Below are positions 23,395 to 32,283 of a DNA stretch of 36,412 nucleotides, piece by piece (the stretch's first letter is position 1; each line of letters opens with the position of its first letter). A program made the position numbers and the translations under genes. This DNA is from Klebsiella pneumoniae (lineage in GTDB: Bacteria > Pseudomonadota > Gammaproteobacteria > Pseudomonadales > Azotimanducaceae): positions 1 through 36,412 of the forward strand of contig CAMAVY010000018.1 of NCBI GenBank assembly GCA_945861675.1. Reading direction: 5' to 3'. The notes under the pieces are model-generated. The model had not been told where the DNA came from and made no database searches. It saw nothing but the letters and a program-made list of their open reading frames with translations.

Positions 23395-24465
23395 ATGTCC
23401 AACGGCGCAGCACCGGGCCAGGCCCCGATCATCGTCAAGCGCATCAAGAAAGCGGCTGGGCATGGCCACCATGGTGGCGCGTGGAAGGTGGCCTATGCCG
23501 ACTTCGTGACAGCCATGATGGCGTTCTTCATGTTGCTGTGGCTCATGGGCTCGACCACTGAACAACAGAAGCGCGCGATCTCGGACTTCTTCGAGTACCC
23601 GAGCACCATCAACGCCTCGGGCGGCGCCAGCGAGAGCTTTCTCGAGATGGGCGATACGGTGCCCGACGCCGACGAAGGCGTAGGCGACAACGCCAAGTCC
23701 CAGGAAGAAGCCCAGAGCGTTCAGGTGCAGGAGCAGACGCTTGAACAGATGCAGGCAGAAGAAGAACTGCTGGGCATGGAATACCTCATGGACACGATGC
23801 GTGAGGCGATCGAAAGCAACGAGATCCTGAAGCAGTTCAAGGACCAGCTGTTGATCGACATTACCAACGAAGGCTTGCGCATACAGATTGTCGATAAGGA
23901 AAACCGGCCGATGTTCGAGCGCGGCAGCGCGAAGATGCAGCCCTATGCGCAGGCCATCCTGCAGGAGATCGTTAAGATCATTCGCGATGTGCCGAACCGC
24001 GTCAGCATTGCCGGGCATACCGATGCCCACGAGTACGCGAACATCCGCGGTTACACGAACTGGGAGTTGTCGGCCGACCGTGCGAACACCGCGCGGCGTG
24101 CGTTGCTTGCGGCAGGCATGTCGCCGGACAAGCTGGCGCGTGTGGTCGGTCTTGCATCGTCGGTGTTGTACGACAACAAGGATCCATTCAACCCGATCAA
24201 CCGGCGCATGAGCATCACCATCATGAACCGTGCGGCCGAGGACGCTGTGGTGGATTCGCAGGGGCCGAGTAACGATCGGACGATTGCCGGCAACACCGGT
24301 AGCGTTGTGCCGGCCACTGATGCGCCTGCGCCGGGTGCGGTGCCGGTGCGAACGGCAGCGCCTTCCGGGGCCACGCCCTCCGAGGCGGCGGCAGACAAAG
24401 CGCCCATAGACAAAGCAGCTGCTGAGCCGAAAGATCCCAAGCCCCGGGTAGCCAGCGTGCAGTAG
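23395..24465 (+). CDS. motB: Flagellar motor stator protein MotB (356 aa)
   Basis: Second stator subunit, anchoring the channel to peptidoglycan. A basic cytoplasmic N-terminus including HGHHGG precedes one membrane helix (AWKVAYADFVTAMMAFFMLL), with the proton-carrying aspartate D36. A coiled, Glu/Gln-rich plug and linker (about 100-140) follows, then the OmpA-like peptidoglycan-binding domain with SIAGHTDAHEY, NWELSADRANTARRALL and NPINRRMSITI. After it comes a low-complexity Ala/Pro/Lys tail of about 75 residues, longer than usual. It is in the same unit as motA. The stop is only 4 bp from the convergent galT stop. Confidence 0.95.
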   Translation: MSNGAAPGQAPIIVKRIKKAAGHGHHGGAWKVAYADFVTAMMAFFMLLWLMGSTTEQQKRAISDFFEYPSTINASGGASESFLEMGDTVPDADEGVGDNAKSQEEAQSVQVQEQTLEQMQAEEELLGMEYLMDTMREAIESNEILKQFKDQLLIDITNEGLRIQIVDKENRPMFERGSAKMQPYAQAILQEIVKIIRDVPNRVSIAGHTDAHEYANIRGYTNWELSADRANTARRALLAAGMSPDKLARVVGLASSVLYDNKDPFNPINRRMSITIMNRAAEDAVVDSQGPSNDRTIAGNTGSVVPATDAPAPGAVPVRTAAPSGATPSEAAADKAPIDKAAAEPKDPKPRVASVQ

Positions 24466-24469
24466 CGGC

Positions 24470-25447
24470 CTAAGCCTCGCGCAACCGCTGCGCCGCTTCT
24501 TCCGGTGTCAGATCGCGCTGTGCTTCCGCAAGCAGTTCGAAACCGACCATGTGTTTGCGCACCGTGCTCGAACGCAGCAGGGGTGGAAGGAAGTGCGCGT
24601 GCAGCGTCCAGTGTGCTGCGCTGCGGCCATGCCAGCCCATCGAGTACGGGAAGGGCACGCCGAACAGGCGGTCGTAGCGTGGGATCAGATCGCCCAACAG
24701 TTCCGCCAGGGCGTGCGCGCAGGCGTCGTCGACGGATGCGAAGCTGCCGACATCGCCGCGGGCAATCAGCAGCACCTCGAATGGCCAGACGGCCCAGTAC
24801 GGCACGACGGCCAGCCAGTGTGGATTGCTGCACACCACGCGTTCGCCCAGTTGCTGCTCTGCATCCGCGTAGTCCGCCAGCAGCGTGCGACCGTGCTCGG
24901 TGAAGTAGGCCTGCTGGCGCATGTCCTCGGTAGCAGGCAGCGCGGGTAGATAGTCTGTTGCCCACAGCTGCCCATGCGGATGTGGGCTGGAGGCGCCCAT
25001 CAGCTCGCCACGATTCTCGAACAACTGCACCCATGCGAATTGGTCAGACAACGCACGCCATTCGGTGCGCCATAACGCGACCACGTCTGTTCGGCCGGCA
25101 GCATCGAGTTGGCCGAGCCCGCAGTCGTGCGCTTCGCTGTAGCACAACACACGACAACGGCCGCGCACGCTCAGGCTGCGAAACAGCGAGTGCGGGTGTA
25201 CCTGTTGGGCTTCGTACTCAGTCGCCAGCGCCGGGAAGTCGTTGTCGAATGCCCAGGGGCCTTTGTAGTTCGGATTCACGCTGCCATTCGCGCGCGTATT
25301 GCCCGGGCACAGGTAGCAGCCGGCATCGAAGTGCGGGGCTGCAGGCGATGCGGGTGCATCCACTGCACCGCGCCAGGGGCGTTGCAGTCTGCCGCTGCTG
25401 AGCACGATCCAGCGGTCGGACAGCGGATCGTAGCGACGCGTGGTCAT
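24470..25447 (-). CDS. galT: Galactose-1-phosphate uridylyltransferase (325 aa)
   Basis: Leloir-pathway enzyme exchanging UMP between UDP-glucose and galactose-1-phosphate. The HIT-like active site is SSPHPHGQLWA, with the nucleophilic histidine H158 and a zinc ligand at H156. The first zinc pair is in CYLCPGN (C44, C47) and the expected histidine in YSEAHDCGL (H107). FENRGELMG, VVPYWAVWPFEVLLI and HFLPPLLRS are also family landmarks. Slightly shorter than the E. coli enzyme (about 348). The start overlaps the galK stop by four bases (ATGA), indicating coupling. It is the last gene of the GH4-galK-galT operon. Confidence 0.95.
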   Translation of the reverse strand: MTTRRYDPLSDRWIVLSSGRLQRPWRGAVDAPASPAAPHFDAGCYLCPGNTRANGSVNPNYKGPWAFDNDFPALATEYEAQQVHPHSLFRSLSVRGRCRVLCYSEAHDCGLGQLDAAGRTDVVALWRTEWRALSDQFAWVQLFENRGELMGASSPHPHGQLWATDYLPALPATEDMRQQAYFTEHGRTLLADYADAEQQLGERVVCSNPHWLAVVPYWAVWPFEVLLIARGDVGSFASVDDACAHALAELLGDLIPRYDRLFGVPFPYSMGWHGRSAAHWTLHAHFLPPLLRSSTVRKHMVGFELLAEAQRDLTPEEAAQRLREA

Positions 25448-26646
25448 GCCGGTGCCTGCAACAATCGCGCGCCACCGCCCGCATGCACTGGGAACATCGC
25501 GGGCGTGCGACCAAACACTGCATTGAACGCGCTGCCGATGGCGGCGGTAACCGCGGGCAACGCGTCTGCATCGACCAGTGCGATGGCCGCACCGCCAAAG
25601 CCTGCGCCGGTGAGGCGCGCGCCATACACGCCCGGCGTGGCGCAGGCGCTGCTGACGAGCAGATCCAGTTCCGGGCAGGAGACATCGAAGTCGTCGCGCA
25701 ATGACGCATGGCTTGCCGACATGGCCACGCCCAGGGCGTGCCAGTCCTGCGCGCGCAGTGCGGCAATGGCGCGGTGCACGCGCGCTTCTTCACTCACGCA
25801 GTGGCGGGCCCGGCGCAGCAGCACGGCATCCAGCTGCACGCGTGGATCGTTGGCCAGCGCTGGCAGATCTGCTTCGGCGATGCTGCAGAGATTGGCGACC
25901 CGCGCGACGGGCAGCAGACGCGCTTCCGCCTGCCGGGCCTCGTCCTGACGGATGTTGTAGGGGGCATCGGCCAGCGCACGTGGCACCCCGCTGTCGAGCA
26001 CAATCCAGCACGGTGTGGTCGACGGCACCGGTACGTGTTCGAAGTCGAGGTTCTGACAGTTCAGTGCCAGCGCATGGTCTTTGATGCTCATGGCAATGAC
26101 TGCCTGGTCCATGATGCCGCACTGCACCTGCGCAAACTCATGTTCGACACGCTGGCACAGGCGCGCCAGCGCAGGTCTGCCGCCAGGAAGTGTGTGCCCG
26201 GTGAGGGCTTCGATGCTTAGCGCGAAGCCGACACACAGCGATGCCGAGCTGGACAAGCCGCCAGTCGGCAGATCGCCTGTGATGAAGACGTCCAGTCCAC
26301 CGGGTAGCGCAATGCCCTGCTCGGCCAGCAGTTGCTGTACGCCCACCAGATAGCGCGCCCAAGGTGTTTCGTCGGTGGCCTCGGAAGTGCAGGGCAGCGC
26401 GGCGTCGAACAGCCCGTGATAGTTGTCGCTTCTGGCGCGCAGTCGCCCGGCGTGCGTGCGGCGAGCGGCAAACCAGGTGCCGCGTTGAATGGTCATGGGC
26501 AGTACTGTGCCGCCAACATAGTCCGTGTGTTCGCCGATCAGGTTGATTCGACCCGGCGCGAACGCAATGACGTGCGGCGCGCCGCCAAAGGTTGTATCGA
26601 AGCGTGCTTCGAGATGGTGAGGTATGGCGGGCGTGTGCGGTGCCAT
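25444..26646 (-). CDS. galK: Galactokinase (400 aa)
   Basis: GHMP kinase phosphorylating galactose at C1. The galactokinase signature PGRINLIGEHTDY is at 31-43, the phosphate-binding GGLSSSAS at 129-136, the catalytic aspartate in CGIMDQ (D180), and the third motif ARLTGAGFGGAAIAL near the C-terminus. Length is normal. The ATG at 26646 gives the family N-terminus and lies four bases after the GH4 stop; the frame is open 28 codons upstream in unrelated sequence. It overlaps galT by four bases. No galR-like regulator or galactose transporter is present in the window. Confidence 0.96.
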   Translation of the reverse strand: MAPHTPAIPHHLEARFDTTFGGAPHVIAFAPGRINLIGEHTDYVGGTVLPMTIQRGTWFAARRTHAGRLRARSDNYHGLFDAALPCTSEATDETPWARYLVGVQQLLAEQGIALPGGLDVFITGDLPTGGLSSSASLCVGFALSIEALTGHTLPGGRPALARLCQRVEHEFAQVQCGIMDQAVIAMSIKDHALALNCQNLDFEHVPVPSTTPCWIVLDSGVPRALADAPYNIRQDEARQAEARLLPVARVANLCSIAEADLPALANDPRVQLDAVLLRRARHCVSEEARVHRAIAALRAQDWHALGVAMSASHASLRDDFDVSCPELDLLVSSACATPGVYGARLTGAGFGGAAIALVDADALPAVTAAIGSAFNAVFGRTPAMFPVHAGGGARLLQAPA

Positions 26647-26650
26647 GGTG

Positions 26651-28078
26651 TCAGGCAGCTGATTCGCTGGCGTCTGGCGCGGTTGCAGTGCGTTGCGTCC
26701 TTGCCGTGGAAAGCGCTGCGGTTTGCGCAAGGACAGGCTGTAGCTTCGGCAGCCGGCCCGCGAACGCGGGAATCCACTCAGCGTGCGCCTGCATCAGCTC
26801 GCGCGTCATGGCGCGAATCTGATCGAGGGTGCATACGGCGCTGGTCAGCGGATCCAGCGCCATGGCTTGAAAGACCTTCTCTGCGTCGGCTTCAAGCGCT
26901 GCTTCGACGGCGAGGCGCTGCATGCCGATCTGCATGGAGTTGATGGCGGCAAGGTGCGATGGCAGCTTGCCGTAGTGTTCTGCGCTGATGCCCGCGGGTG
27001 ACACCAGGCAACGCACTTCCACGCAGGCATCGCCCGGCAGATTGGTGATCAACGCGCGCCCGGACTCGCGTTCTGCGTTTTCGACGTTGGCGTAAATGAC
27101 GGTGTCGCCGCCGCCCGCCAACGCATTCACGATGGCGCTGCCGTATTCATGGCTGCGCTTGAGCGCCACGGGATGCTCGCCCGACGCCATCTGTTCCATG
27201 GTGCTGCGCCAGTCCGGCCGGTTGTACAACTGCTTGATGAAGCCTGAACCGCCATTCCAGCCGCCGCCCGGACAGTAGCTGGCCACCAGTGCCGGGCTCT
27301 TGCGGAACCAGGCGCTGTATTCGGAGTTGTGGCCGGACATCTCTGTGACCGGGAACCCGAGATGCTTGACGTATTCCAGGCGCGAAGAATCGTCGCGCCA
27401 CAGCTCAGGTTGTGTTGCCAGCGCACGAATTGCCGGCAGCAGATCGGTGCCCTGATGCACGAACTCGGTAATCCACGCCTGATGGTTCAAGCCTGCGCTG
27501 TTGTACTGCACCTCTTTGATCGGCACCTGCAGTCGGTGCGTCCACTGCGCCGTGGTGTGTTGCACGGAATGACACAACCCGACCAGCTTGATACCGGGCA
27601 CGGCTGCGCGCAGTCCCCAGCACAACATGGCCATGGGGTTCGTGTAGTTCAGCACCCAGGCGTTCGGACAGATCGCCATGATGTCGCGGCCGATATCGAT
27701 CAGCTTCGGCAGCGTGCGCAGACAGCGCATCACGCCACCGGGGGTCAGCGTATCGCCGATCGCCTGGTCGATGCCGTAGCGCGCGGGGATGTCGATCTCC
27801 TGTTCTATGGCGGAATAGCCGCCGGTGAGGATGGAGATGATGACGACGTCCGCGTCGGCCAGCGCCAATGCGCGATCGGTGGTTGCGGTGTACGAGGCCT
27901 GCCCGTAGCCACCGCGCTTGCAGATGTCGTCGGTAATGCGTGCGGCATAGCCCAGGCGCTCGCTGTCCACGTCGAACAATGCGAACTCTGTGTCCGCAAG
28001 ATTTGGGAAACTCAGGATGTCTGCGGTCAGGCGGCTGGCGAATTCGAGGCTGCCGGCGCCCACGATGGTGACTTTCAT
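26651..28078 (-). CDS. GH4 alpha-galactosidase/alpha-glucosidase (475 aa)
   Basis: Family 4 glycosidase, which uses NAD and a divalent metal (usually Mn) in a redox-elimination mechanism. The N-terminal Rossmann motif is KVTIVGAGS; NYTNPMAM follows the NAD site. The metal-site cysteine lies in GLCHSVQ (C169) and the histidine in AGLNHQAW (H199), equivalent to the Cys/His pair of AglA and MelA. Because galK and galT follow directly (4-bp gap, then overlap), alpha-galactosidase activity is the best reading. The ATG at 28078 starts the conserved fold; a GTG four codons upstream is the alternative. There is no signal peptide, so the disaccharide must be imported. The C-terminal about 25 residues are Ala/Thr-rich and unlike the core. 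Confidence 0.92.
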   Translation of the reverse strand: MKVTIVGAGSLEFASRLTADILSFPNLADTEFALFDVDSERLGYAARITDDICKRGGYGQASYTATTDRALALADADVVIISILTGGYSAIEQEIDIPARYGIDQAIGDTLTPGGVMRCLRTLPKLIDIGRDIMAICPNAWVLNYTNPMAMLCWGLRAAVPGIKLVGLCHSVQHTTAQWTHRLQVPIKEVQYNSAGLNHQAWITEFVHQGTDLLPAIRALATQPELWRDDSSRLEYVKHLGFPVTEMSGHNSEYSAWFRKSPALVASYCPGGGWNGGSGFIKQLYNRPDWRSTMEQMASGEHPVALKRSHEYGSAIVNALAGGGDTVIYANVENAERESGRALITNLPGDACVEVRCLVSPAGISAEHYGKLPSHLAAINSMQIGMQRLAVEAALEADAEKVFQAMALDPLTSAVCTLDQIRAMTRELMQAHAEWIPAFAGRLPKLQPVLAQTAALSTARTQRTATAPDASESAA

Positions 28079-28175
28079 TCGGTGTCCCACTCGATGATTG
28101 TTCTGCGGTCAAAGCCGACGCGATAGATCGCGACGAATCGGGCGAGGGTAGCACTCAGCTTATGTGCTGAATCTG

Positions 28176-29510
28176 ATGAGTCGCGCGGCGTGCGAGGTTA
28201 GGATTCGGACCGGCCAGAATGGAACGGGTGAACCTGTGCAGAAGCGCGTTGAGCAGAATCTGGAAGTACCAACTTCGGCCGGCGCTGACCCGCGGGCCAG
28301 CGATTCGGATCGCACTACCGCAATCGACCAGACAGTGGTTCCCGTTGATCAGGCTGCAGTGGAAGCCGCGCTGCTTCAGCGCGCTGAGGCGCTTGCACCG
28401 CAGTTCGCAGCGCGCGCACTCGAGTTCGAGGGTCTGCGGCGCTTGCCGGCCGACGTGGCTGGGCTGATGGGCGATGCCGGCTTCTTCCGCATGTTTGTCG
28501 AAGCGCGCCACGGCGGTCTCGAGTGTTCGCCGAGCGCTGCGGCCCGCGTGTTCGAGAGTCTTGCCCAGGGCGATCCGGCCTGTGGCTGGGTTGCGTTCAT
28601 CGGCGCGACCACGGCAACGCTGCTGGCGCGTATGGGCGATGCGGCCGTGCGCACGATTCTGCAAACGCCGTCCACGCTGCTCACCGGCGTAGTGGCGCCG
28701 AACGGGCGTGCGGAGGTTGTCGATGATGGCTTCATCGTCAACGGTCGGTGGGCCTGGGGCTCGGGGTCCGAGAACGCCGCCTGGATCGCCGGCGGTTGCC
28801 TGCTGACCAGGAACGCTGAGGTGCTCACCAACAGCGCCGGTGCGCCGCGCGCTCACATGTTGTTTTTCCCTGCGGCGGATGTGCGCAGCCTGGACAACTG
28901 GCACGTGTCGGGGCTGCGCGGCACCGGCAGCACCGACTACGAAGTACGCGACCTGTTCGTGCCTACCGACTTCGCCAGCGGCTACAGCGTGCGCGCAATG
29001 CCTGAGCGCCCGCTGTTTCAGTTCCCGCAGAACACGCTGCTGGCGTCGGGTATCGGCGCGGTTGCATTGGGCGCGGCGCGTGCAGCGATCGACGATTGCA
29101 TTGGCATCGCGACTGAGAAGAAACGTGCAGGCAGCAGCAACACCATTGGCACGCGGCAGGTCACGCATCTGGAAGTCGCCACTGCGGAAGCGCGCCTGCG
29201 TGCGGCGCGCCTGTACTACTACAACAGCTTCGACGATGCCTGGGCCACGGCGTTAAGTGGTGCCGACGTGAGCCTGGCGCAGCGCCGCGAGATGCGTGTG
29301 GCCACCACGTTTGCAGTGCAGAGCGCTGTGCAGGTTGTGGATGCCATGTACACGCTCGCCGGTGGCAGCGTGGTGTACCAGGGCAATCGCCTGCAGCGGC
29401 TGTTTCGCGATGTGCATGTGGCCACGCAGCACATCATGGTCGGTACACACACGTTGGAAACGGCGGGTCGTTTGTACCTGGGCATGGAAACCAACACCGC
29501 CAACTTCTGA
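28176..29510 (+). CDS. Acyl-CoA-dehydrogenase-fold flavin monooxygenase (HpaH/DszC-like, 444 aa)
   Basis: Protein with the acyl-CoA dehydrogenase fold. It shows helix ALLQRAEALAPQFAARALEFEGLRRLP and the loop GLMGDAGFFRMFVEARHGG, then the beta domain FIVNGRWAWGSGSENAAWIAGG, and a last helical part with VVDAMYTLAGGSVVYQGNRLQRLFRDVHVATQHIMV. The closing helix resembles flavin-dependent hydroxylases such as HpaH/HsaA/DszC rather than true dehydrogenases, which would have a catalytic glutamate. They use reduced flavin supplied by a reductase. The start is uncertain: GTG 28164, ATG 28176 or GTG 28236 all lie ahead of the fold, and the first about 50 residues look family-unlike. A luciferase-like oxidoreductase and an M81 peptidase gene follow in the same direction. 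Confidence 0.85.
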   Translation: MSRAACEVRIRTGQNGTGEPVQKRVEQNLEVPTSAGADPRASDSDRTTAIDQTVVPVDQAAVEAALLQRAEALAPQFAARALEFEGLRRLPADVAGLMGDAGFFRMFVEARHGGLECSPSAAARVFESLAQGDPACGWVAFIGATTATLLARMGDAAVRTILQTPSTLLTGVVAPNGRAEVVDDGFIVNGRWAWGSGSENAAWIAGGCLLTRNAEVLTNSAGAPRAHMLFFPAADVRSLDNWHVSGLRGTGSTDYEVRDLFVPTDFASGYSVRAMPERPLFQFPQNTLLASGIGAVALGAARAAIDDCIGIATEKKRAGSSNTIGTRQVTHLEVATAEARLRAARLYYYNSFDDAWATALSGADVSLAQRREMRVATTFAVQSAVQVVDAMYTLAGGSVVYQGNRLQRLFRDVHVATQHIMVGTHTLETAGRLYLGMETNTANF

Positions 29511-29566
29511 CGGCGCCTACCGTTCATCCGAGCTTCGTCGCTCATCTACATCTGGAGTATTCACAC

Positions 29567-30613
29567 ATGCGAATTTCGACACTGCTCAGCTATGCCAGCG
29601 GCTTCAAGGAAGCTGCGCAGGAAGTGCAGGAGCTTGAGAAGGCCGGGCTCGATGTGGTCTGGGTGCCGGAGGCCTATTCCTTCGATGCACCCAGTGCGAT
29701 GGGCTATCTCGCTGCGATGACCGAGCGCGTTGTGATTGCGTCCGGCATCCTGCCTGTCTATTCACGCACACCCACGTTGTTGGCGATGACAGCGGCGGGC
29801 ATCGACTACCTGTCGAACGGGCGTTGCATGCTGGGCCTCGGCGCATCCGGTCCGCAGGTGATCGAAGGCTTTCACGGCGTGCCCTACGACGCACCGGTGA
29901 AACGCATTCGTGAAGTGATCGAAATCTGCCGCATGGTGTGGCGCCGTGAGCCGGTGAACTACGACGGCCGCTACTACCAGATCCCCTTGCCGCAGAACCG
30001 TGGCACAGGGCTCGGCAAGGCGCTGAAGCTCATCAATCACCCGGTGCGCAACGACATTCCGATTGCAGTCGCGGCATTGGGTGGTCAAAGCGTGGAGCAG
30101 ACCGCTGAGCTTGCCGATGCATGGCTGCCCGCGTTCTTCATTGCCGAAGGCGCGCAAGCGGTGTGGGGCGAAGCACTGGCGAAGGGCAAGGCGAAGCGCG
30201 ATCCCACGCGCGCACCGCTCGAGATCTATGCGGGCGGCGGCGTGGGTTTCGGCAAGGGCCTTGAAGGCTTGCGCGATCGCGGCCGTCCAGGCATGGCGCT
30301 GTACATCGGCGGCATGGGCGCGCGCTCGAAGAACTTCTACAACCAGGTGTTCTCGAAGTCCGGCTATCCGTCGGAAGCGAAGGAGATTCAGGATCTGTAT
30401 CTGGCCGGCAAGAAGAAGGAAGCCGAAGCTGCCATCCCGCAGGACTACCTGGACAAGGCCTCGTTGATTGGCGACGAAGGTTTCGTACGCGAGCGTCTGC
30501 AGGCACTGAAAGCGGCCGGTGTGAATGCGTTGAACGTGTCCTTCATGGGGCAGACGACGGCGGAACGCGTTGCGACCTGCGACACGCTGCGCAACATGGT
30601 CGATACGCTTTGA
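29567..30613 (+). CDS. LLM-class (luciferase-like) F420/flavin-dependent oxidoreductase (348 aa)
   Basis: Second luciferase-like monooxygenase in the window, of a different subgroup from the 7469-8347 gene (longer, with an insertion). Motifs are DVVWVPEAYSFDAPSAMGYLA, VVIASGILPVYSRTPTLLAMTAAGIDYLSNGRCMLGLGASGPQVIEG across residues about 54-102, then the C-terminal IPIAVAALGGQSVEQTAELADAW. These are typical of F420-dependent oxidoreductases common in Actinobacteria and also found in proteobacteria. The GGAG ribosome site supports the ATG. It sits 56 bp after the acyl-CoA-dehydrogenase-fold gene and 7 bp before the M81 peptidase gene. No F420 biosynthesis gene is in the window, so the cofactor could be FMN. 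Confidence 0.9.
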   Translation: MRISTLLSYASGFKEAAQEVQELEKAGLDVVWVPEAYSFDAPSAMGYLAAMTERVVIASGILPVYSRTPTLLAMTAAGIDYLSNGRCMLGLGASGPQVIEGFHGVPYDAPVKRIREVIEICRMVWRREPVNYDGRYYQIPLPQNRGTGLGKALKLINHPVRNDIPIAVAALGGQSVEQTAELADAWLPAFFIAEGAQAVWGEALAKGKAKRDPTRAPLEIYAGGGVGFGKGLEGLRDRGRPGMALYIGGMGARSKNFYNQVFSKSGYPSEAKEIQDLYLAGKKKEAEAAIPQDYLDKASLIGDEGFVRERLQALKAAGVNALNVSFMGQTTAERVATCDTLRNMVDTL

Positions 30614-30620
30614 GCTGCTG

Positions 30621-32102
30621 ATGAAGATCGCGCTGGCCGGCATCAATCACGAGACCAACACCTACTGTCGCGGGCTGACGGAAGCGAAGGACTTTCATCA
30701 GCTGCGCGGCGAGCGCATGTTCCGTGCACGTGGCACCGAGACAAGTCTGGGCGGTGCGCTGCAGACTTGCGCTGATTTGGGCATCGAGGTGGTGCCCATT
30801 CTGTTCTGCGATGCGCAGCCCTCGGCCACCATTGCGCGCGCGGCGTATGAGGGCTTCAAGGCGGAGATTCTGAGTGGCCTTGCTACTGCGCTCCCGGTCG
30901 ACGGCGTGTTTCTGGCGTTGCATGGCGCGGGTGTGGTGGAAGGCCTGCAGGATCTCGAGGGCGATTTGTGTACTGCAGTGCGTGAGCTGGTGGGTGAAGC
31001 CGTGCCGATCACTGCCGGCTTCGACCTGCACGGCAACGTAACGCAACGGATGGCCGATGCATTGGATGGCGTGTTCGCCTGCCAGCAGTACCCGCACATC
31101 GACATGCACAAGCGCGCCGACGAGGCCATCCGGCTGATTGTGCGCATGCACAAGGAAGCGTTCCGCCCGGTGCTGCACGTTGAGCGTGTGCCCATGCTGC
31201 TGCCCACGACCACCACCTTCGAGAGCATCGGCCAACGCACCCTGGCGCATATGTTGGCGGCGGAAGCCGAGCCGGGCGTGATCGATGTCAGCTGGTTCCA
31301 TGGCTTTCCCTACACCGATGTGGCGCACATCGGCAGCTATGTGGTGGTGACGACCACGGGCGACAAGGCGCAGGCAGTTCGCATCGCGAAGGCGCAGGCG
31401 CAGCGGCTGTGGGACGACCGGGAGCTGTTTCGTGCCCGCAGTCTGTCGGCGGATGAAGCCGTTGCCCAAGCAGAACGCCTGGCGGCCGCGATGCCCGCAG
31501 AACAGCGCATGCCCGTCGTCATCAATGAGACATCAGACAACTGCGGCGGTGGCGCGCCCGGCGATGGCACCCATCTGCTGCGTGCGATGTTGAACGCCAA
31601 GCTCAACGATGCATGCTTCGGTTTCATCGTTGACGCCGAAACTGCGGCACAGGCGCACGCGGCAGGCACTGGCGCAACCATCGAAGTGGCGTTGGGTGGC
31701 CGGTACGACGAGCTGCACGGTGCGCCGTTGCATGTGCGCGCCTATGTGAAGTCGTTGTCGGATGGGCGCCTGATCATGCAGGCCATGTTCAAGGGCGCGC
31801 CCATCCATCTCGGGCCGATGGCGCGCTTGGTCGTGGATGGCATCGATGTCGTCGTTGCATCTGCGCGTTCACAGACGTTTGATCCTGAGCCCTTTCTTGC
31901 GCTGGGCATCGATGTGCGGCGCTATCGAATTGTGGCGTTGAAGTCGAGCAGCCATTTCCGCGCGGGGTTCAAGGATGTGGCGGGCGCGATCGTCACAGCA
32001 GATCCGCCGGGGTTGACTACGCATCACGTTGAGATTTTTCCGCGCGAGCAGGCGACGGGCGCGTTGTGGCCGTTGCACGGCGAGGCACGTTACCTGGCAT
32101 AG
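30621..32102 (+). CDS. M81-family metallopeptidase, MlrC-like (493 aa)
   Basis: Resembles MlrC (microcystinase C), a zinc peptidase first known from the microcystin-degrading mlr cluster, and its broad family of unknown substrates. It begins IALAGINHETNTYCRG, the conserved N-terminal motif, contains FLALHGAGVVEG and ITAGFDLHGNVTQRM (with the DLHGN metal motif) and has the C-terminal MlrC domain with NCGGGAPGDGTHLLRAML and SSHFRAGF. Length is normal. The ATG at 30621 is 7 bp after the preceding stop; the reading frame opens inside the previous gene, so a tightly linked start is expected. Most M81 proteins are not microcystinases; a role in opening small cyclic or modified amides is plausible. 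Confidence 0.9.
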   Translation: MKIALAGINHETNTYCRGLTEAKDFHQLRGERMFRARGTETSLGGALQTCADLGIEVVPILFCDAQPSATIARAAYEGFKAEILSGLATALPVDGVFLALHGAGVVEGLQDLEGDLCTAVRELVGEAVPITAGFDLHGNVTQRMADALDGVFACQQYPHIDMHKRADEAIRLIVRMHKEAFRPVLHVERVPMLLPTTTTFESIGQRTLAHMLAAEAEPGVIDVSWFHGFPYTDVAHIGSYVVVTTTGDKAQAVRIAKAQAQRLWDDRELFRARSLSADEAVAQAERLAAAMPAEQRMPVVINETSDNCGGGAPGDGTHLLRAMLNAKLNDACFGFIVDAETAAQAHAAGTGATIEVALGGRYDELHGAPLHVRAYVKSLSDGRLIMQAMFKGAPIHLGPMARLVVDGIDVVVASARSQTFDPEPFLALGIDVRRYRIVALKSSSHFRAGFKDVAGAIVTADPPGLTTHHVEIFPREQATGALWPLHGEARYLA

Positions 32103-32130
32103 CGGCGAGACTTTGCGCAGATTGGCTGGC

Positions 32131-32283
32131 TCAGATTTCGCCGAGGCGAATATCAACGGACGTAGCTTCCAGATCCACGAAGGCCGGCCGACGCAGTTCA
32201 ACCCTCAGAACGCCCGCTGCGGCTGATCCCGTCACTGCCACGCCGATCGCGCCGTTCTCTGGCGTTTCGTCTCCCGCAGGTAC
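32131..32283 (-). pseudogene. C-terminal remnant of the DUF805-pilin protein beyond an in-frame stop
   Basis: Directly after the TAA at 32284-32286 the same frame continues for 50 sense codons to a TGA at 32131. It reads VPAGDETPENGAIGVAVTGS, then more, ending DLEATSVDIRLGEI. This looks like the C-terminal beta region of a pilin-like domain, and the coding character is good. If TAA were TAC, the joint would read THAYVPAG and the protein would have 278 residues. So this piece is probably the lost end of the gene at 32284-32967, unless the stop is read through. Confidence 0.6.

Noticed and set aside
30621-32102. A microcystin-degradation (mlr) cluster
   Set aside because: Only the MlrC-like protein is present; no mlrA, mlrB or mlrD homologue lies nearby.
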